The notes beneath the pieces were generated by a model. It did not search any database and was not told the origin of the DNA. It saw only the letters and a program-made list of their open reading frames with translations. From Chloroflexi bacterium HGW-Chloroflexi-2 (GTDB lineage: Bacteria > Chloroflexota > Anaerolineae > Anaerolineales > Anaerolineaceae), in NCBI GenBank assembly GCA_002840735.1, contig PHBY01000005.1, forward strand, positions 174,459-238,458: a DNA stretch of 64,000 nucleotides. The letters run 5' to 3'. A program made the translations under genes and the position numbers. Positions 16,339-26,018 of this stretch are shown piece by piece (within the stretch, counting starts at the first letter, position 1; each line of letters starts with the position of its first letter).

Positions 16339-17994
16339 ATGTCGAATCCCCGTACCATTAGAGCACCCCGAGGTACTGAATTAACCTGCAAATCCTGGCT
16401 GACAGAAGCCGCATATCGGATGATCCAGAATAATCTTGATCCAGAAGTGGCAGAGAAGCCGGAAGAACTGGTTGTATATGGAGGGAGCGGTCAGGCTGCG
16501 AGAAATTGGGAATCGTTTGATGCAATTCTTGAATCGCTAAAGAATTTAGAGAACGACCAGACTTTATTGGTCCAATCCGGGAAACCGGTGGCAGTATTTC
16601 AATCACATCCGGATGCTCCACGGGTTTTGATCGCTAATTCTAATCTGGTTCCGCATTGGGCTACCCAATCCCATTTTGACGAATTATCCCGAAAAGGGTT
16701 AATCATGTATGGTCAAATGACCGCCGGGTCCTGGATATACATTGGGACTCAAGGTATCCTTCAAGGGACCTACGAAACTCTGGGTGCATTGGCTATACAA
16801 AAAGGCTGGCCTTCTCTCAAAGGCAAATTTGTGTTGACTGCTGGATTGGGAGGTATGGGAGGAGCGCAACCGCTGGCAATCACGATGAATGAAGGTGTAG
16901 GATTGTGTGTGGAAGTCGATCCGGATCGTGCTCACCGCCGAAAACAAACTGGATATGTGGATGTTGTGGTGGACACTTTGGAAGAAGCGATGACTCTGGT
17001 TGAGGAAGCGATAGAACAGGAAAAACCGCTTTCTGTTGGATTAATTGGAAATGCAGCTGATATCTATCCTGAATTAGTTCTGCGAGGGATCACACCAGAT
17101 GTAGTTACCGATCAAACGCCAGCTCACGATGTCATGATGTATGTACCGTCTGGTTTTTCCGTGGAAGCTGCTGCAGCGTTGAAAGCCAAAGACCCACAGG
17201 AATATGCCCGTCGATCATTGGATTCTATGTCCAGGCATGTGGAAGCCATGCTGGAATTTCAACGTCGTGGAGCTGAAGTTTTTGATTACGGAAATAATAT
17301 TCGCCAAAGAGCGTTTGATAATGGTGTAAAACATGCTTTTGATTTCCCAGGTTTTGTGCCTGCCTATATCCGCCCTCTCTTTTGTGAAGGAAAAGGTCCT
17401 TTCCGTTGGGTTGCTCTTTCTGGTGACCCGGAAGATATTTACCGAACTGATGAAGCAGTTGCAGAACTTTTCCCAGAGGATGAACACCTGCAACGCTGGT
17501 TGAAATTAGCCAGAGAAAGAGTTCCGTTCCAGGGATTGCCCTCCCGTATTTGCTGGTTGGGATATGGTGAGCGTTTAAAAGCAGGATTGAAATTTAACGA
17601 ACTGGTAGCAAAAGGGATTGTGAAAGCCCCCATTGTTATTGGCAGAGATCATTTGGATGCCGGATCAGTTGCATCACCGAATCGTGAAACTGAGTCCATG
17701 CTGGATGGTAGTGATGCAATCAGCGATTGGCCGATTCTCAATTTGATGATTAATGCCGTTGGTGGGGCAACCTGGGTATCCTTTCACCATGGTGGCGGGG
17801 TTGGTATTGGTTATAGTCAACACGCAGGTATGGTTATTGTCGCCGATGGTACACCTGAAGCAGCTAAACGGCTGGAACGCGTTCTGACCACCGATCCTGG
17901 AATGGGAGTGGTACGTCATGCAGATGCTGGTTATAATATAGCCATAGATGCAGCAAAAAAACATGGAATAATTATCCCAATGCTGAAAGGTTGA
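16339..17994 (+). CDS. hutU: Urocanate hydratase
   Basis: This 551-residue protein matches urocanase along its full length. Landmarks are the [11 protein letters not shown] stretch near residue 48, the NAD-binding segment [19 protein letters not shown] (about 167-185), the [20 protein letters not shown] region carrying the active-site Cys region (near 345), and [20 protein letters not shown] near the C-terminus. It converts urocanate to 4-imidazolone-5-propionate in histidine breakdown, using tightly bound NAD+. The ATG at 16339 is chosen over an upstream in-frame ATG (16312) because GGAGGAGG lies just before it. No hutH, hutI or other histidine-degradation gene is in the window. Confidence 0.97.
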   Translation: MSNPRTIRAPRGTELTCKSWLTEAAYRMIQNNLDPEVAEKPEELVVYGGSGQAARNWESFDAILESLKNLENDQTLLVQSGKPVAVFQSHPDAPRVLIANSNLVPHWATQSHFDELSRKGLIMYGQMTAGSWIYIGTQGILQGTYETLGALAIQKGWPSLKGKFVLTAGLGGMGGAQPLAITMNEGVGLCVEVDPDRAHRRKQTGYVDVVVDTLEEAMTLVEEAIEQEKPLSVGLIGNAADIYPELVLRGITPDVVTDQTPAHDVMMYVPSGFSVEAAAALKAKDPQEYARRSLDSMSRHVEAMLEFQRRGAEVFDYGNNIRQRAFDNGVKHAFDFPGFVPAYIRPLFCEGKGPFRWVALSGDPEDIYRTDEAVAELFPEDEHLQRWLKLARERVPFQGLPSRICWLGYGERLKAGLKFNELVAKGIVKAPIVIGRDHLDAGSVASPNRETESMLDGSDAISDWPILNLMINAVGGATWVSFHHGGGVGIGYSQHAGMVIVADGTPEAAKRLERVLTTDPGMGVVRHADAGYNIAIDAAKKHGIIIPMLKG

Positions 17995-18010
17995 AAATAT
18001 TAACCGCAAA

Positions 18011-18358
18011 TTGCGTTTTTTTTGGTTTTTTCTAACGATTCTGATCGGTTTACTGATCGGCTTCTATTTTGGTTGGGTACGTACTCCTTCTTCCATTGGA
18101 ACTACACAACTATCGAACCTGCGTAGTGATTATCTGGCTGATTATGTGCTGATGGCAGCAGAATCTTTCGAACAACATCAAAACCTAGAATACACAACCA
18201 GTCAATTGGTTTTATTAGGGGATGAACATCCAATACGATACATTCAAAAAGCCATTATTGTTGCTGAAAATCTCGAATATAGTCGTGAAGATTTAGAAAA
18301 ATTGGCGATTTTAGCGCAAGTCTACCAGATCCCTGAAAATTCATCGGAGGCGCCATGA
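18011..18358 (+). CDS. Small membrane-anchored protein, paralogous to the next gene
   Basis: A protein of about 115 residues with one N-terminal TM segment (RFFWFFLTILIGLLIGFYFGW) and an 85-residue soluble helical part. The start is uncertain. The frame has no ATG; TTG at 18011 is the first usual start, while an ATT at 17999 would give a more natural N-terminus (INRKLRFF). Its stop overlaps the start of the next gene (ATGA at 18355), so the two are probably translationally coupled. The TM, short linker and helical domain (SDYLADYVLMAAESFEQHQNLEYTTSQL) align in layout with the next protein (DRYRLMIAMAFQANQDLGRASARL). The function is unknown. Confidence 0.7.
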   Translation: MRFFWFFLTILIGLLIGFYFGWVRTPSSIGTTQLSNLRSDYLADYVLMAAESFEQHQNLEYTTSQLVLLGDEHPIRYIQKAIIVAENLEYSREDLEKLAILAQVYQIPENSSEAP

Positions 18359-19233
18359 ACTCCAGATTTCAAGAAGAAAGACGCCAACCTCCGTATTACT
18401 TGTTAACCGGCTTATTACTGGGATTAGCATTAGGTTTTGTTCTAACGATGGTAATCCTGCCCGTTCAATATTCCAATGTTCCCCCAGAAACACTCAACCC
18501 CACAGATAAGGATCGTTATCGACTGATGATCGCCATGGCTTTTCAAGCGAACCAGGACCTGGGACGAGCGTCTGCCAGGTTGGGGTTATTGCGCGATGAT
18601 GATATCGCCGGGCAATTAATCCAGCAATCCAGACGTAGCCAAACGAAAAGTGATGCACAGGTCTTACTGAATTTAGCCCAGGTGATACAAAATCCTCTCG
18701 CCCAACCCATAGTGTCATCTCAATTCACGAATGAATCTCCTGCCAATGAACAAGAATCATCCACCTCGTCTCCAACAGAAACAATTTTACCCACCGAAAG
18801 CATAGAAGTATCTCAGGCGACAGCTATTACTCCGCAACCAACTCGTCAACAATCTACTGCCATCGTTCAAAATAGCCCTACACCTAACTTCAGTGCAGAT
18901 CTACCGTTTCAATTAATCGAAAATGAAATCATTTGTAATACATCATATAGCGAGTCGTTAATCCAGGTGGAAGTCTTTGATTCAGACGGCGAGCCAATAC
19001 CGAACGCGCGCATAACTGTCACATGGTCAACAGGACAGGATACATTCTTTACTGGTTTTTATCCCGAAATCAGTTTGGGTTATGCAGACTTTACCATGAC
19101 AGCCGGTACGATATATAGTGTTAAGGTTGGAAATATTGGTGAAATGGTTACAGACCTAACGGCATCAGAATGTTCAGATGATCCCGAAAATACTTTCTTG
19201 GGTAGCATTTACTTAAGGTTTGATGCTCCGTAA
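18355..19233 (+). CDS. Membrane-anchored protein with Thr/Pro/Ser-rich linker and C-terminal beta domain
   Basis: This 292-residue protein has a TM at residues 15-37, a helical domain like that of the preceding gene (about 50-115), a low-complexity Ser/Thr/Pro linker (about 120-180) and a C-terminal domain (about 185-290). The last part (ESLIQVEVFDSDGEPIPNARITVTWS) looks like a carboxypeptidase-regulatory or Ig-like fold. It is likely exposed outside the membrane. A GGAGG site lies just before the ATG, inside the upstream gene. Both genes follow hutU closely (17 bases), so they may share its transcript, but no functional link is evident. Confidence 0.75.
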   Translation: MNSRFQEERRQPPYYLLTGLLLGLALGFVLTMVILPVQYSNVPPETLNPTDKDRYRLMIAMAFQANQDLGRASARLGLLRDDDIAGQLIQQSRRSQTKSDAQVLLNLAQVIQNPLAQPIVSSQFTNESPANEQESSTSSPTETILPTESIEVSQATAITPQPTRQQSTAIVQNSPTPNFSADLPFQLIENEIICNTSYSESLIQVEVFDSDGEPIPNARITVTWSTGQDTFFTGFYPEISLGYADFTMTAGTIYSVKVGNIGEMVTDLTASECSDDPENTFLGSIYLRFDAP

Positions 19234-19258
19234 TCCAAATGGTAAATGATGCTCGAAT

Positions 19259-21595
19259 TTATTCGTGTTCTTTACCGTCAGATTTTATTTGCTGTAAAAG
19301 CTGGCGGTATTGGTTTGAATTGGGTGGATTCATGGCAATGATGGCTTCCACCATCTCTACTGCGCTACGTCTATCTCCGCTATCCAGGAGTTGATCAGCC
19401 ATTTTATCCATTTGTTGGATCGCTTTGGAAGTATGTCCATAGCGGATAAACGCATCCATTAAACGCTTCCGAATATGAATATGTTCCGGGTGTTCTTTAA
19501 GTAATTCATTCAGGAATTGAACTACTTCCTTTGTTTTTTGATCTTCTTCCAAAATTTTCACAAAATCATCAATCTCTTTTATTGCAGCCGGTAATTGTCC
19601 CAGCCGCATATTAATATCAATCAATTGAACACGTGAGGCTTTATCTTCAGGTTGAAGGGATCGTAATTGCTCAAAAATTCTCAAAGCCTGTCGCCAATCC
19701 AGTCTTTGCATATCAATATCTGCAATTTTTGTTAATATCTGCACAGCCCACTTACGATTAGTGCGTGATTGTTGTGCCAGACGCAATGCCAATAAATAGG
19801 ATTGTCTGGCTTTATCCAATTCGGCCAATCGGTAATAGATCTCCCCCATTTCCAGATATTCATGAATCGCTTCATCAATTTGGTTACTGTTGCTCAAAAG
19901 TTCAATCAATTTATTACGAATGGATAAGTCCATAGGGGCAAATTCAGTAACTTTTTTCAACACCCGAATTGACTGATCGGATTCTCCACGCACTCCATAA
20001 AGTTCAGAAACCAGCAAATATTTTTTGATGGCGTCTTCAACCTGACCACTTTTAGCCATCAGCTCCCCAATTTGAATATGAAGTGGCATATATGTAGGCG
20101 CAAATTGCAAAGCGTGGAATGCTTCCTCCATGGCGGATCGATAAAAACCACGTTGGGTCAATTCACGAACATTTGCCAGGGCTTCCACAACCTGTCCGGA
20201 ACGGGAGTGAAGCAACATTTCAATTAATGGAACAGGCGGATTTTCTTCACTGAAAGCCGGCATTTGAGCACGTGCTTTCTTTAAGTATTCCCGCCAATCT
20301 GCCCGCATCAATTGCGATCGAACATTCTGGCATACAGCCATGAGATTTTTCGGATTGGTTTCATGCTGTTGTGCTTCTAGAATTGGTTCATACAACTGCT
20401 TAAGTTCATCCACATATTCTTCCGGCACTGTCATCAGGTCCGCAAGGCAATAAGCTTGCAAATAAGCGGTTGTGGCATTCTGCAAATTATCCTGTTTTTC
20501 ATTGATTTTCCCGATGAGCAAATAGGAAGCGATTGCATATTCTTTTCGGTGTAACGCGTTATGCAAATACTTTAAAGCTTTCTGTGGATTGTCATCTACC
20601 AGAAAAAGACCCAGTGTGAAATACACTGAGGTTTTTTCCAGCCCAATATCCAGAACTCTTTGAAGCTCTTCAGCTGCGCGTTTCTCATTGCCACCCGATT
20701 GCAGATCAATCGCATGTCCCAGATGTAAGAGGATCCTTGTTCGTTCTGACTGTTCCAACGACAGACCACCTGTACCACGCGTTAACGCAGCAATACCTCG
20801 TTTTCCCGTTGATCCCGAATCACTATCGTTTGAATCAAACAACATGGTTGCCAACTCTTCCAAAGCGCTTTGTCTGGTTTCGGCTACAGGATCCATTTTT
20901 GATTCAGTCTCGGAAGTGTCGGAGCTCTGTAATTGTTGAATATTTGCTAACCGAACTTGATGCATCGGTTTATCCGATTTGGTACTTACAGGTTTGGGCA
21001 GGCGCTGATTGGATTTCAACAATTTCATTGCGTTTTGAACATCAATATTATCAGGACAAATTTGAAGGCAATAACGTACAGCCTGAATAGCTTTTTGATT
21101 ATCACCAGCAGTTTGCATTAAGCTGGCTGCAGCCAGATATTCTCCTGCAGCTTCTGTTTTCTTGCCCATTTTGTCATAAATCATCGCCAGGCGTGTTCGG
21201 GCATTTAAGTTCTCGGGTTCTAACGCAATCACATGAAGCCAGGATTCAATTGACTTTTCTACATCCTTCGAACGTAGTTGCATCTCTGCAGCTTGCATTC
21301 CAATTTTCACCGCATCCTTAATTCTGCCCATACTCTCATAGATGAAAGCCATTTTTTCGTAAGGAACAGGATCATTGGGTGAAATGGAGGAAACTTTTTG
21401 ATAGTGCATTAAAGCGCCTTCAAAATCCTGCATTTCCAACAATGCCAAACCAATACTGATCAATGCCATTGGATCATCAGGAAATTGTTCTAAAGCAACC
21501 CGATAATGATTTAAGGCTTCAGACCAGTTCTGATCCCACGCGGCAGAATGCCCTTGATTCATTGCTGTTAGAAATGCTTGTTGATCTCCACTCAT
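19259..21595 (-). CDS. Large TPR-repeat protein
   Basis: This 778-residue protein has TPR repeats in two blocks, residues about 15-190 and 465-770, with a less regular middle containing a Ser/Asp-rich linker (about 205-265). Typical repeats include ALISIGLALLEMQDFEGALMHY and KAIQAVRYCLQICPDNIDVQNAM. No signal peptide or TM is seen, so it is probably a cytoplasmic scaffold. Partners are unknown. It starts four bases after the polA stop, with AAGG signals embedded in polA's end, so translation is likely coupled to polA. Association with DNA polymerase I is only positional. Confidence 0.88.
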   Translation of the reverse strand: MSGDQQAFLTAMNQGHSAAWDQNWSEALNHYRVALEQFPDDPMALISIGLALLEMQDFEGALMHYQKVSSISPNDPVPYEKMAFIYESMGRIKDAVKIGMQAAEMQLRSKDVEKSIESWLHVIALEPENLNARTRLAMIYDKMGKKTEAAGEYLAAASLMQTAGDNQKAIQAVRYCLQICPDNIDVQNAMKLLKSNQRLPKPVSTKSDKPMHQVRLANIQQLQSSDTSETESKMDPVAETRQSALEELATMLFDSNDSDSGSTGKRGIAALTRGTGGLSLEQSERTRILLHLGHAIDLQSGGNEKRAAEELQRVLDIGLEKTSVYFTLGLFLVDDNPQKALKYLHNALHRKEYAIASYLLIGKINEKQDNLQNATTAYLQAYCLADLMTVPEEYVDELKQLYEPILEAQQHETNPKNLMAVCQNVRSQLMRADWREYLKKARAQMPAFSEENPPVPLIEMLLHSRSGQVVEALANVRELTQRGFYRSAMEEAFHALQFAPTYMPLHIQIGELMAKSGQVEDAIKKYLLVSELYGVRGESDQSIRVLKKVTEFAPMDLSIRNKLIELLSNSNQIDEAIHEYLEMGEIYYRLAELDKARQSYLLALRLAQQSRTNRKWAVQILTKIADIDMQRLDWRQALRIFEQLRSLQPEDKASRVQLIDINMRLGQLPAAIKEIDDFVKILEEDQKTKEVVQFLNELLKEHPEHIHIRKRLMDAFIRYGHTSKAIQQMDKMADQLLDSGDRRSAVEMVEAIIAMNPPNSNQYRQLLQQIKSDGKEHE

Positions 21596-21599
21596 ACCC

Positions 21600-24392
21600 T
21601 TAACCCTTACCTTTTATGTCTATTACTTCAAGACTACCCCAATTAAATCCCCAACGGGCTTCTGTTGATAATGGAATACTTAGTTGATAGGCATTTTCCA
21701 TCACACTTTGTACTAAAATTATAGTCTCATTTCTTTCTTCTTCAGGACATTCTAATAATAATTCATCATGAACCTGTAATAAGATTTTCGCCTTTAATCC
21801 TGATTTTTGCAAGGCAGAAGACAAATTAATCATAGCTATTTTTAAAATATCTGCTGCAGTACCCTGAATGGGTGCATTGATTGCTTCTCTTTCTTGCTGG
21901 TTTCTTGCATTTACATTGGTCGTCGTTGCCAGATTAGGGAAGTAGCGTCTTCTTCCAACCATTGTTTCTACATATCCTTGCTGCATGGCCTTTTTCCTTA
22001 AGCCATCCAGATATTCCTTAACCCGTGGAAAACGCTTGAAATACGCTTTTACAAAATTTTCCGCTTCTGATAATGTTAAACCAGTCGACCGGCTTAAACC
22101 GAATGCACTCATACCATAAATTAAACCAAAGTTAATTGCTTTGGCATGTCTTCTTTGTTCTTTGGTTACTTTCTCCAGAGGCACTTCATAAATGGCAGCG
22201 GCCGTGGTTGCATGAATATCCTGGTTTGCTTTGAAGGCTGCTAACATCGCCTCATCCTGGGATAGATGCGCAACTATTCTTAATTCTACCTGTGAATAAT
22301 CCACAGCCAGAATACCACAGCCTGGTTTGGAAATAAAACCACAGCGCACCTTTCTGCCCAAATCAGTGCGGGTTGGAATGTTCTGCAGGTTTGGGTTTGA
22401 GGATGATAATCTACCAGTGACAGCAACCGTCTGACTGAATGAGGTATGTATCCTGCCGGTTTCAGGATTAACTTGTTCTGGCAAGGTTTTTACATAGGTG
22501 GATTGTAATTTGGACAGTTCACGATATTCCAACATCAAATCCACCACAGCGTGTTTACCTTGCAATTCTTCTAAAACAGCTGCATTGGTGGAATAGTGTC
22601 CACTGGCTGTTTTTTTCCTGAACGGTGATTGCAAACCCAATGTTTCGAATAATGCAACCGATAATTGCTGAGTGGAGTTAATATTGAAAGAATAACCGAC
22701 CAGTTTATGAACTTCCTGCTCAATTTCAATTAACCGCTGGTTTAATTCTTTTTCCATGACCGAAAAAAATTTCTTATCAATCAAAATGCCCGTTTGTTCC
22801 ATATCTGCAAGAACCGGGATTAATGGCATTTCAAGTTTTTCAAAGACATTGGTTGCGTTTTTCTTTTCCATGAGTTCTTTGAGAACAGGTAATAAAGCCA
22901 GAGGAACAGCCGCATCAGCGGCTGCGTATTCGGCTACTTTATCAATGGCTACATCCGCCATATTGATCTGTGACTTACCATTCCCGATCAGATCCTCAAT
23001 ATGCGTCATCTGGAGATTCAAATATTGGTCAGCCAGGTCCTTCAGACCAAATCCAGCGTATCCCGGGTCAACCAGCCAGGCAGCGATCATCGTATCGAAG
23101 AAATATGGATGGACTTGGATGCCATATTTTGAAAGCATCATCCCATCATATTTTAAATTGTGTCCCACTTTTTTAATTTTTTTGTTTTCAAAGGAAGGTC
23201 GCAAAGCTTTTATAACCGTATCAAGACCCAGCTGATTGCCAGAAGTGGTATGACCAACCGGAATGTAATAACCCCTGGCAGGATCTGTGGCTATAGATAT
23301 GCCCACTAATTTTGCTTTGATCGGATCGGTATCAGTTGTCTCTGTGTCGAAGCTAAGGATTTCCGCTTGCGCTAATTCTTTTTCTAATTCACTTAATTTT
23401 TCTGTGGTATCAACCAAAATTGTCTCAATTTGCGCTAAAGATAGATTGCCAACTTTATCCAACGGTTCTCCAAATAAAGAAAGCTGTTGGGATGGACCAA
23501 ACTCTGCATGTTTTGCTTCCAAATCCCGCAGCCGTCCAATCAAAGTTCTGAATTCCAACTGTTGAAAAATCTTTTCAACTTCCTTAAATTCCAGGTGTCC
23601 GGTACTGGATTTTTCAAGATCGAGTGCAATATCAATATCCGTCCGGATTCTGGCTAAATCCTTGCTGGTAAATGCCAGGTCTTTCCCATTCTCCAGTTTT
23701 GTTTTGAATTTCTGGGGGATATCATCCAGATGAGCATAGATTTCTTCAATCGAATCATAATCTTCCAATAGTTTTAAAGCTGTTTTTTCCCCAACACCTG
23801 GAACACCAGGGATATTATCGGATGAATCACCCATCAGAGCCTTTAACTCAATGACCTTATCCGGTCGCACACCCATCTTCTGAATAACATCATTGACCGA
23901 ATAATCCTTCGCATCGGCCATGGAACGCCCGGGGAGATTTACAATAATCCGCTCATTCACCAGCTGCAAGAGATCCCGATCACCAGTGATGATTTTGACA
24001 CCCAGACCTTTTTCGACTGCCTGGTAAGCAATTGTACCCAAAACATCATCTGCTTCAGCGTTATCTTTTTCCAGGCGGGGAATATCAAAGGCATCAATAA
24101 TCTCTCTGATACGCTCAATCTGGCCGCGTAATTCATCCGGCATCTTTGCCCTGGTTGCTTTGTAATCCGGGAAAATATCATTACGGAATGTTCTTCCGGT
24201 ATCAAAAGCAACCGCCAGATATTCGGGTTTTTCTTTTTCCAATAAACGAAATAATACACTCATAAAACCAAAAATCGCCGCGGTGGGCTCCCCCTTTGAT
24301 GTCCTCATGGTATCTCCACCAGTGGATGACATGGCAAAAAAAGTTCGATAAGCAAGTGCGTGACCATCAATCAAATATAGTGTTGGGGGCAT
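21600..24392 (-). CDS. polA: DNA polymerase I
   Basis: This 930-residue protein carries all three domains. The 5'-3' nuclease is at residues 1-290 (YLIDGHALAYRTFFA, then DNAEADDVLGTIA and GDSSDNIPGVPGVGEKTA). The 3'-5' exonuclease is at about 330-510, with its acidic residues in LSFDTETTDT, VGHNLKYDGMML and YAAADAAVPLAL, so proofreading looks intact. The polymerase domain is at about 550-930, with motif A DYSQVELRIVAHLS, motif B RRHAKAINFGLIYGMS and motif C LLQVHDELLLECP. It processes Okazaki fragments and fills repair gaps. An AAGGAAAAC site precedes the ATG. It is the first gene of a two-gene unit with the TPR protein. Confidence 0.98.
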   Translation of the reverse strand: MPPTLYLIDGHALAYRTFFAMSSTGGDTMRTSKGEPTAAIFGFMSVLFRLLEKEKPEYLAVAFDTGRTFRNDIFPDYKATRAKMPDELRGQIERIREIIDAFDIPRLEKDNAEADDVLGTIAYQAVEKGLGVKIITGDRDLLQLVNERIIVNLPGRSMADAKDYSVNDVIQKMGVRPDKVIELKALMGDSSDNIPGVPGVGEKTALKLLEDYDSIEEIYAHLDDIPQKFKTKLENGKDLAFTSKDLARIRTDIDIALDLEKSSTGHLEFKEVEKIFQQLEFRTLIGRLRDLEAKHAEFGPSQQLSLFGEPLDKVGNLSLAQIETILVDTTEKLSELEKELAQAEILSFDTETTDTDPIKAKLVGISIATDPARGYYIPVGHTTSGNQLGLDTVIKALRPSFENKKIKKVGHNLKYDGMMLSKYGIQVHPYFFDTMIAAWLVDPGYAGFGLKDLADQYLNLQMTHIEDLIGNGKSQINMADVAIDKVAEYAAADAAVPLALLPVLKELMEKKNATNVFEKLEMPLIPVLADMEQTGILIDKKFFSVMEKELNQRLIEIEQEVHKLVGYSFNINSTQQLSVALFETLGLQSPFRKKTASGHYSTNAAVLEELQGKHAVVDLMLEYRELSKLQSTYVKTLPEQVNPETGRIHTSFSQTVAVTGRLSSSNPNLQNIPTRTDLGRKVRCGFISKPGCGILAVDYSQVELRIVAHLSQDEAMLAAFKANQDIHATTAAAIYEVPLEKVTKEQRRHAKAINFGLIYGMSAFGLSRSTGLTLSEAENFVKAYFKRFPRVKEYLDGLRKKAMQQGYVETMVGRRRYFPNLATTTNVNARNQQEREAINAPIQGTAADILKIAMINLSSALQKSGLKAKILLQVHDELLLECPEEERNETIILVQSVMENAYQLSIPLSTEARWGFNWGSLEVIDIKGKG

Positions 24393-24728
24393 GTTTTCCT
24401 TCCAGACTTTTTTAAATCTTTAATTTCATCATTGAAGTAATTCTTTGGTTCAAAAGCACGTTCCAGAATCTTATTTAGTCGATAATTCAAAAAGATTGTA
24501 AATTTACTTATTCTTGATTCTATTAGAATTTGTGTTAATGGGCAACTAAAGACCACAAGGTACTATTTGTTTGATATTTATTTTTTTGTCATTAATTACG
24601 AAAAAGTATACTTGTTTATTCAATTTTTCTGGATAATTATTGATCTGTTTTCAGATTTTCCGGATTGTGAGATAATAAAACTCATTGGTGACATTTGAAA
24701 TTCGAATCCTTTTTTCAGGGGTATTACC
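24393..24728. other. Intergenic region between divergent polA and wecC
   Basis: This A/T-rich stretch of 336 bases must hold promoters for both divergent genes. No well-spaced pair of consensus hexamers stands out on either strand, and I see no structured RNA, repeat or credible small gene. Confidence 0.5.
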
Positions 24729-26018
24729 GTGAACTTTAAGAAAATTTGTGTTCTGGGGTTAGGTTATATAGGTCTTCCAACCGCCAGCACTTTTGCCACA
24801 TCCGGGGTGAAAGTGATTGGTGTCGATGTAAATCAGAAAGTTGTCAATAGTTTACAGAATGGTGAGGTTCATATTTATGAACCTGGATTGAGAACGCTGG
24901 TGCAGGCTGCGGTTCAATCTGGAAACTTGGTCATTGCAGATCATCCGGAGGAAGCGGATGCTTTCATCATAGCCGTACCCACACCCTTTTACGACGAAAA
25001 GAAAGCTGACCTGACCTATGTGAAATCGGCAGCTGAATCCATCGTGCCATTCTTACGAAAAGGGAATCTGGTTGTCCTGGAATCCACCTCCCCTCCACGT
25101 ACCACCGTTGACATTTTGATACCTATTCTGGAAAAATCTGGGTTGAAAGCTGGAGATGATTTTCATGTGGTGTATTCACCTGAGCGGGTTTTACCGGGTC
25201 AAATTCTTAGAGAATTGATAGAAAATGCGCGCGTCATCGGTGGCATTGATGAAAAGTCAGCTCAAATTGGAAAAGCGCTTTATCAAACTTTTGTCAAAGG
25301 TGAGATTATCACCACCACGGCCACTACTGCTGAAATGGTTAAATTAATGGAGAATACCTATCGGGATGTAAATATAGCGATCGCCAATGAATTTGCGCGT
25401 CTGGCAGATCGTTTTGGCGTGGATGTATGGGAAGCTATCGAAATTGCCAATCTGCATCCGCGGGTGAATATCCTCCGTCCCGGCCCAGGTGTTGGTGGAC
25501 ACTGTATCAGCGTGGATCCCTGGTTCCTGGTGGAAGCTGCCCCGGATATCACGCCGTTGATTCACACAGCAAGACTGGTGAATGATTCTCAACCGGATCA
25601 TGTGGTAGATTTAATTAAACGTGTTCTCGGTGGGCTTGAAAATAAAAAAGTGACCGTTCTTGGGTTGGCATACAAACCAGATGTAGACGATCTACGTGAA
25701 AGTCCAGCGGTGGAAGTTGCTCACAAGCTTGCTGAATGTGGTGCCCGTGTTACCGCATTTGAACCATTTAAACCTGATTTTATCGTCCCAGGGGTTCATA
25801 TGGCTACCACGCTGGAAGAAGCCCTCAAACAGGCTGAAATCATCGTGCTGCTTGTCAATCATACCGAGTTCAATAGATTAGATCCACACGAATTGGTAGG
25901 CATCACTCCCGCCCGCGCAATTCTGGATACTGTGGGTGCCTGGAAGCCTGATACCTGGGAAGCGGCTGGATTCAAAACCCATCGGCTTGGTGTTTCGAAC
26001 AGGGAAGGCGATGACTAA
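24729..26018 (+). CDS. wecC: UDP-N-acetyl-D-mannosamine dehydrogenase (nucleotide-sugar dehydrogenase)
   Basis: This 429-residue protein has the UDP-glucose/GDP-mannose dehydrogenase layout. The N-terminal NAD domain starts ICVLGLGYIGLPTASTFA, the middle domain contains the catalytic GPGVGGHCISVDPWFL segment with its Cys, and the C-terminal UDP-binding domain has VLGLAYKPDVDDLRESPA. It oxidises UDP-ManNAc to UDP-ManNAcA with two NAD+. The product, not just the class, is supported by the adjacent 2-epimerase that makes UDP-ManNAc. The start is GTG with AGGGG about eight bases upstream. It overlaps wecB by eight bases. Together they feed an exopolysaccharide or cell-wall polymer. Confidence 0.93.
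   Translation: MNFKKICVLGLGYIGLPTASTFATSGVKVIGVDVNQKVVNSLQNGEVHIYEPGLRTLVQAAVQSGNLVIADHPEEADAFIIAVPTPFYDEKKADLTYVKSAAESIVPFLRKGNLVVLESTSPPRTTVDILIPILEKSGLKAGDDFHVVYSPERVLPGQILRELIENARVIGGIDEKSAQIGKALYQTFVKGEIITTTATTAEMVKLMENTYRDVNIAIANEFARLADRFGVDVWEAIEIANLHPRVNILRPGPGVGGHCISVDPWFLVEAAPDITPLIHTARLVNDSQPDHVVDLIKRVLGGLENKKVTVLGLAYKPDVDDLRESPAVEVAHKLAECGARVTAFEPFKPDFIVPGVHMATTLEEALKQAEIIVLLVNHTEFNRLDPHELVGITPARAILDTVGAWKPDTWEAAGFKTHRLGVSNREGDD

Noticed and set aside
22756..23235. Open frame of 159 codons antisense to polA
   Set aside because: Lies fully within the exonuclease/polymerase coding region and has shadow-like composition.
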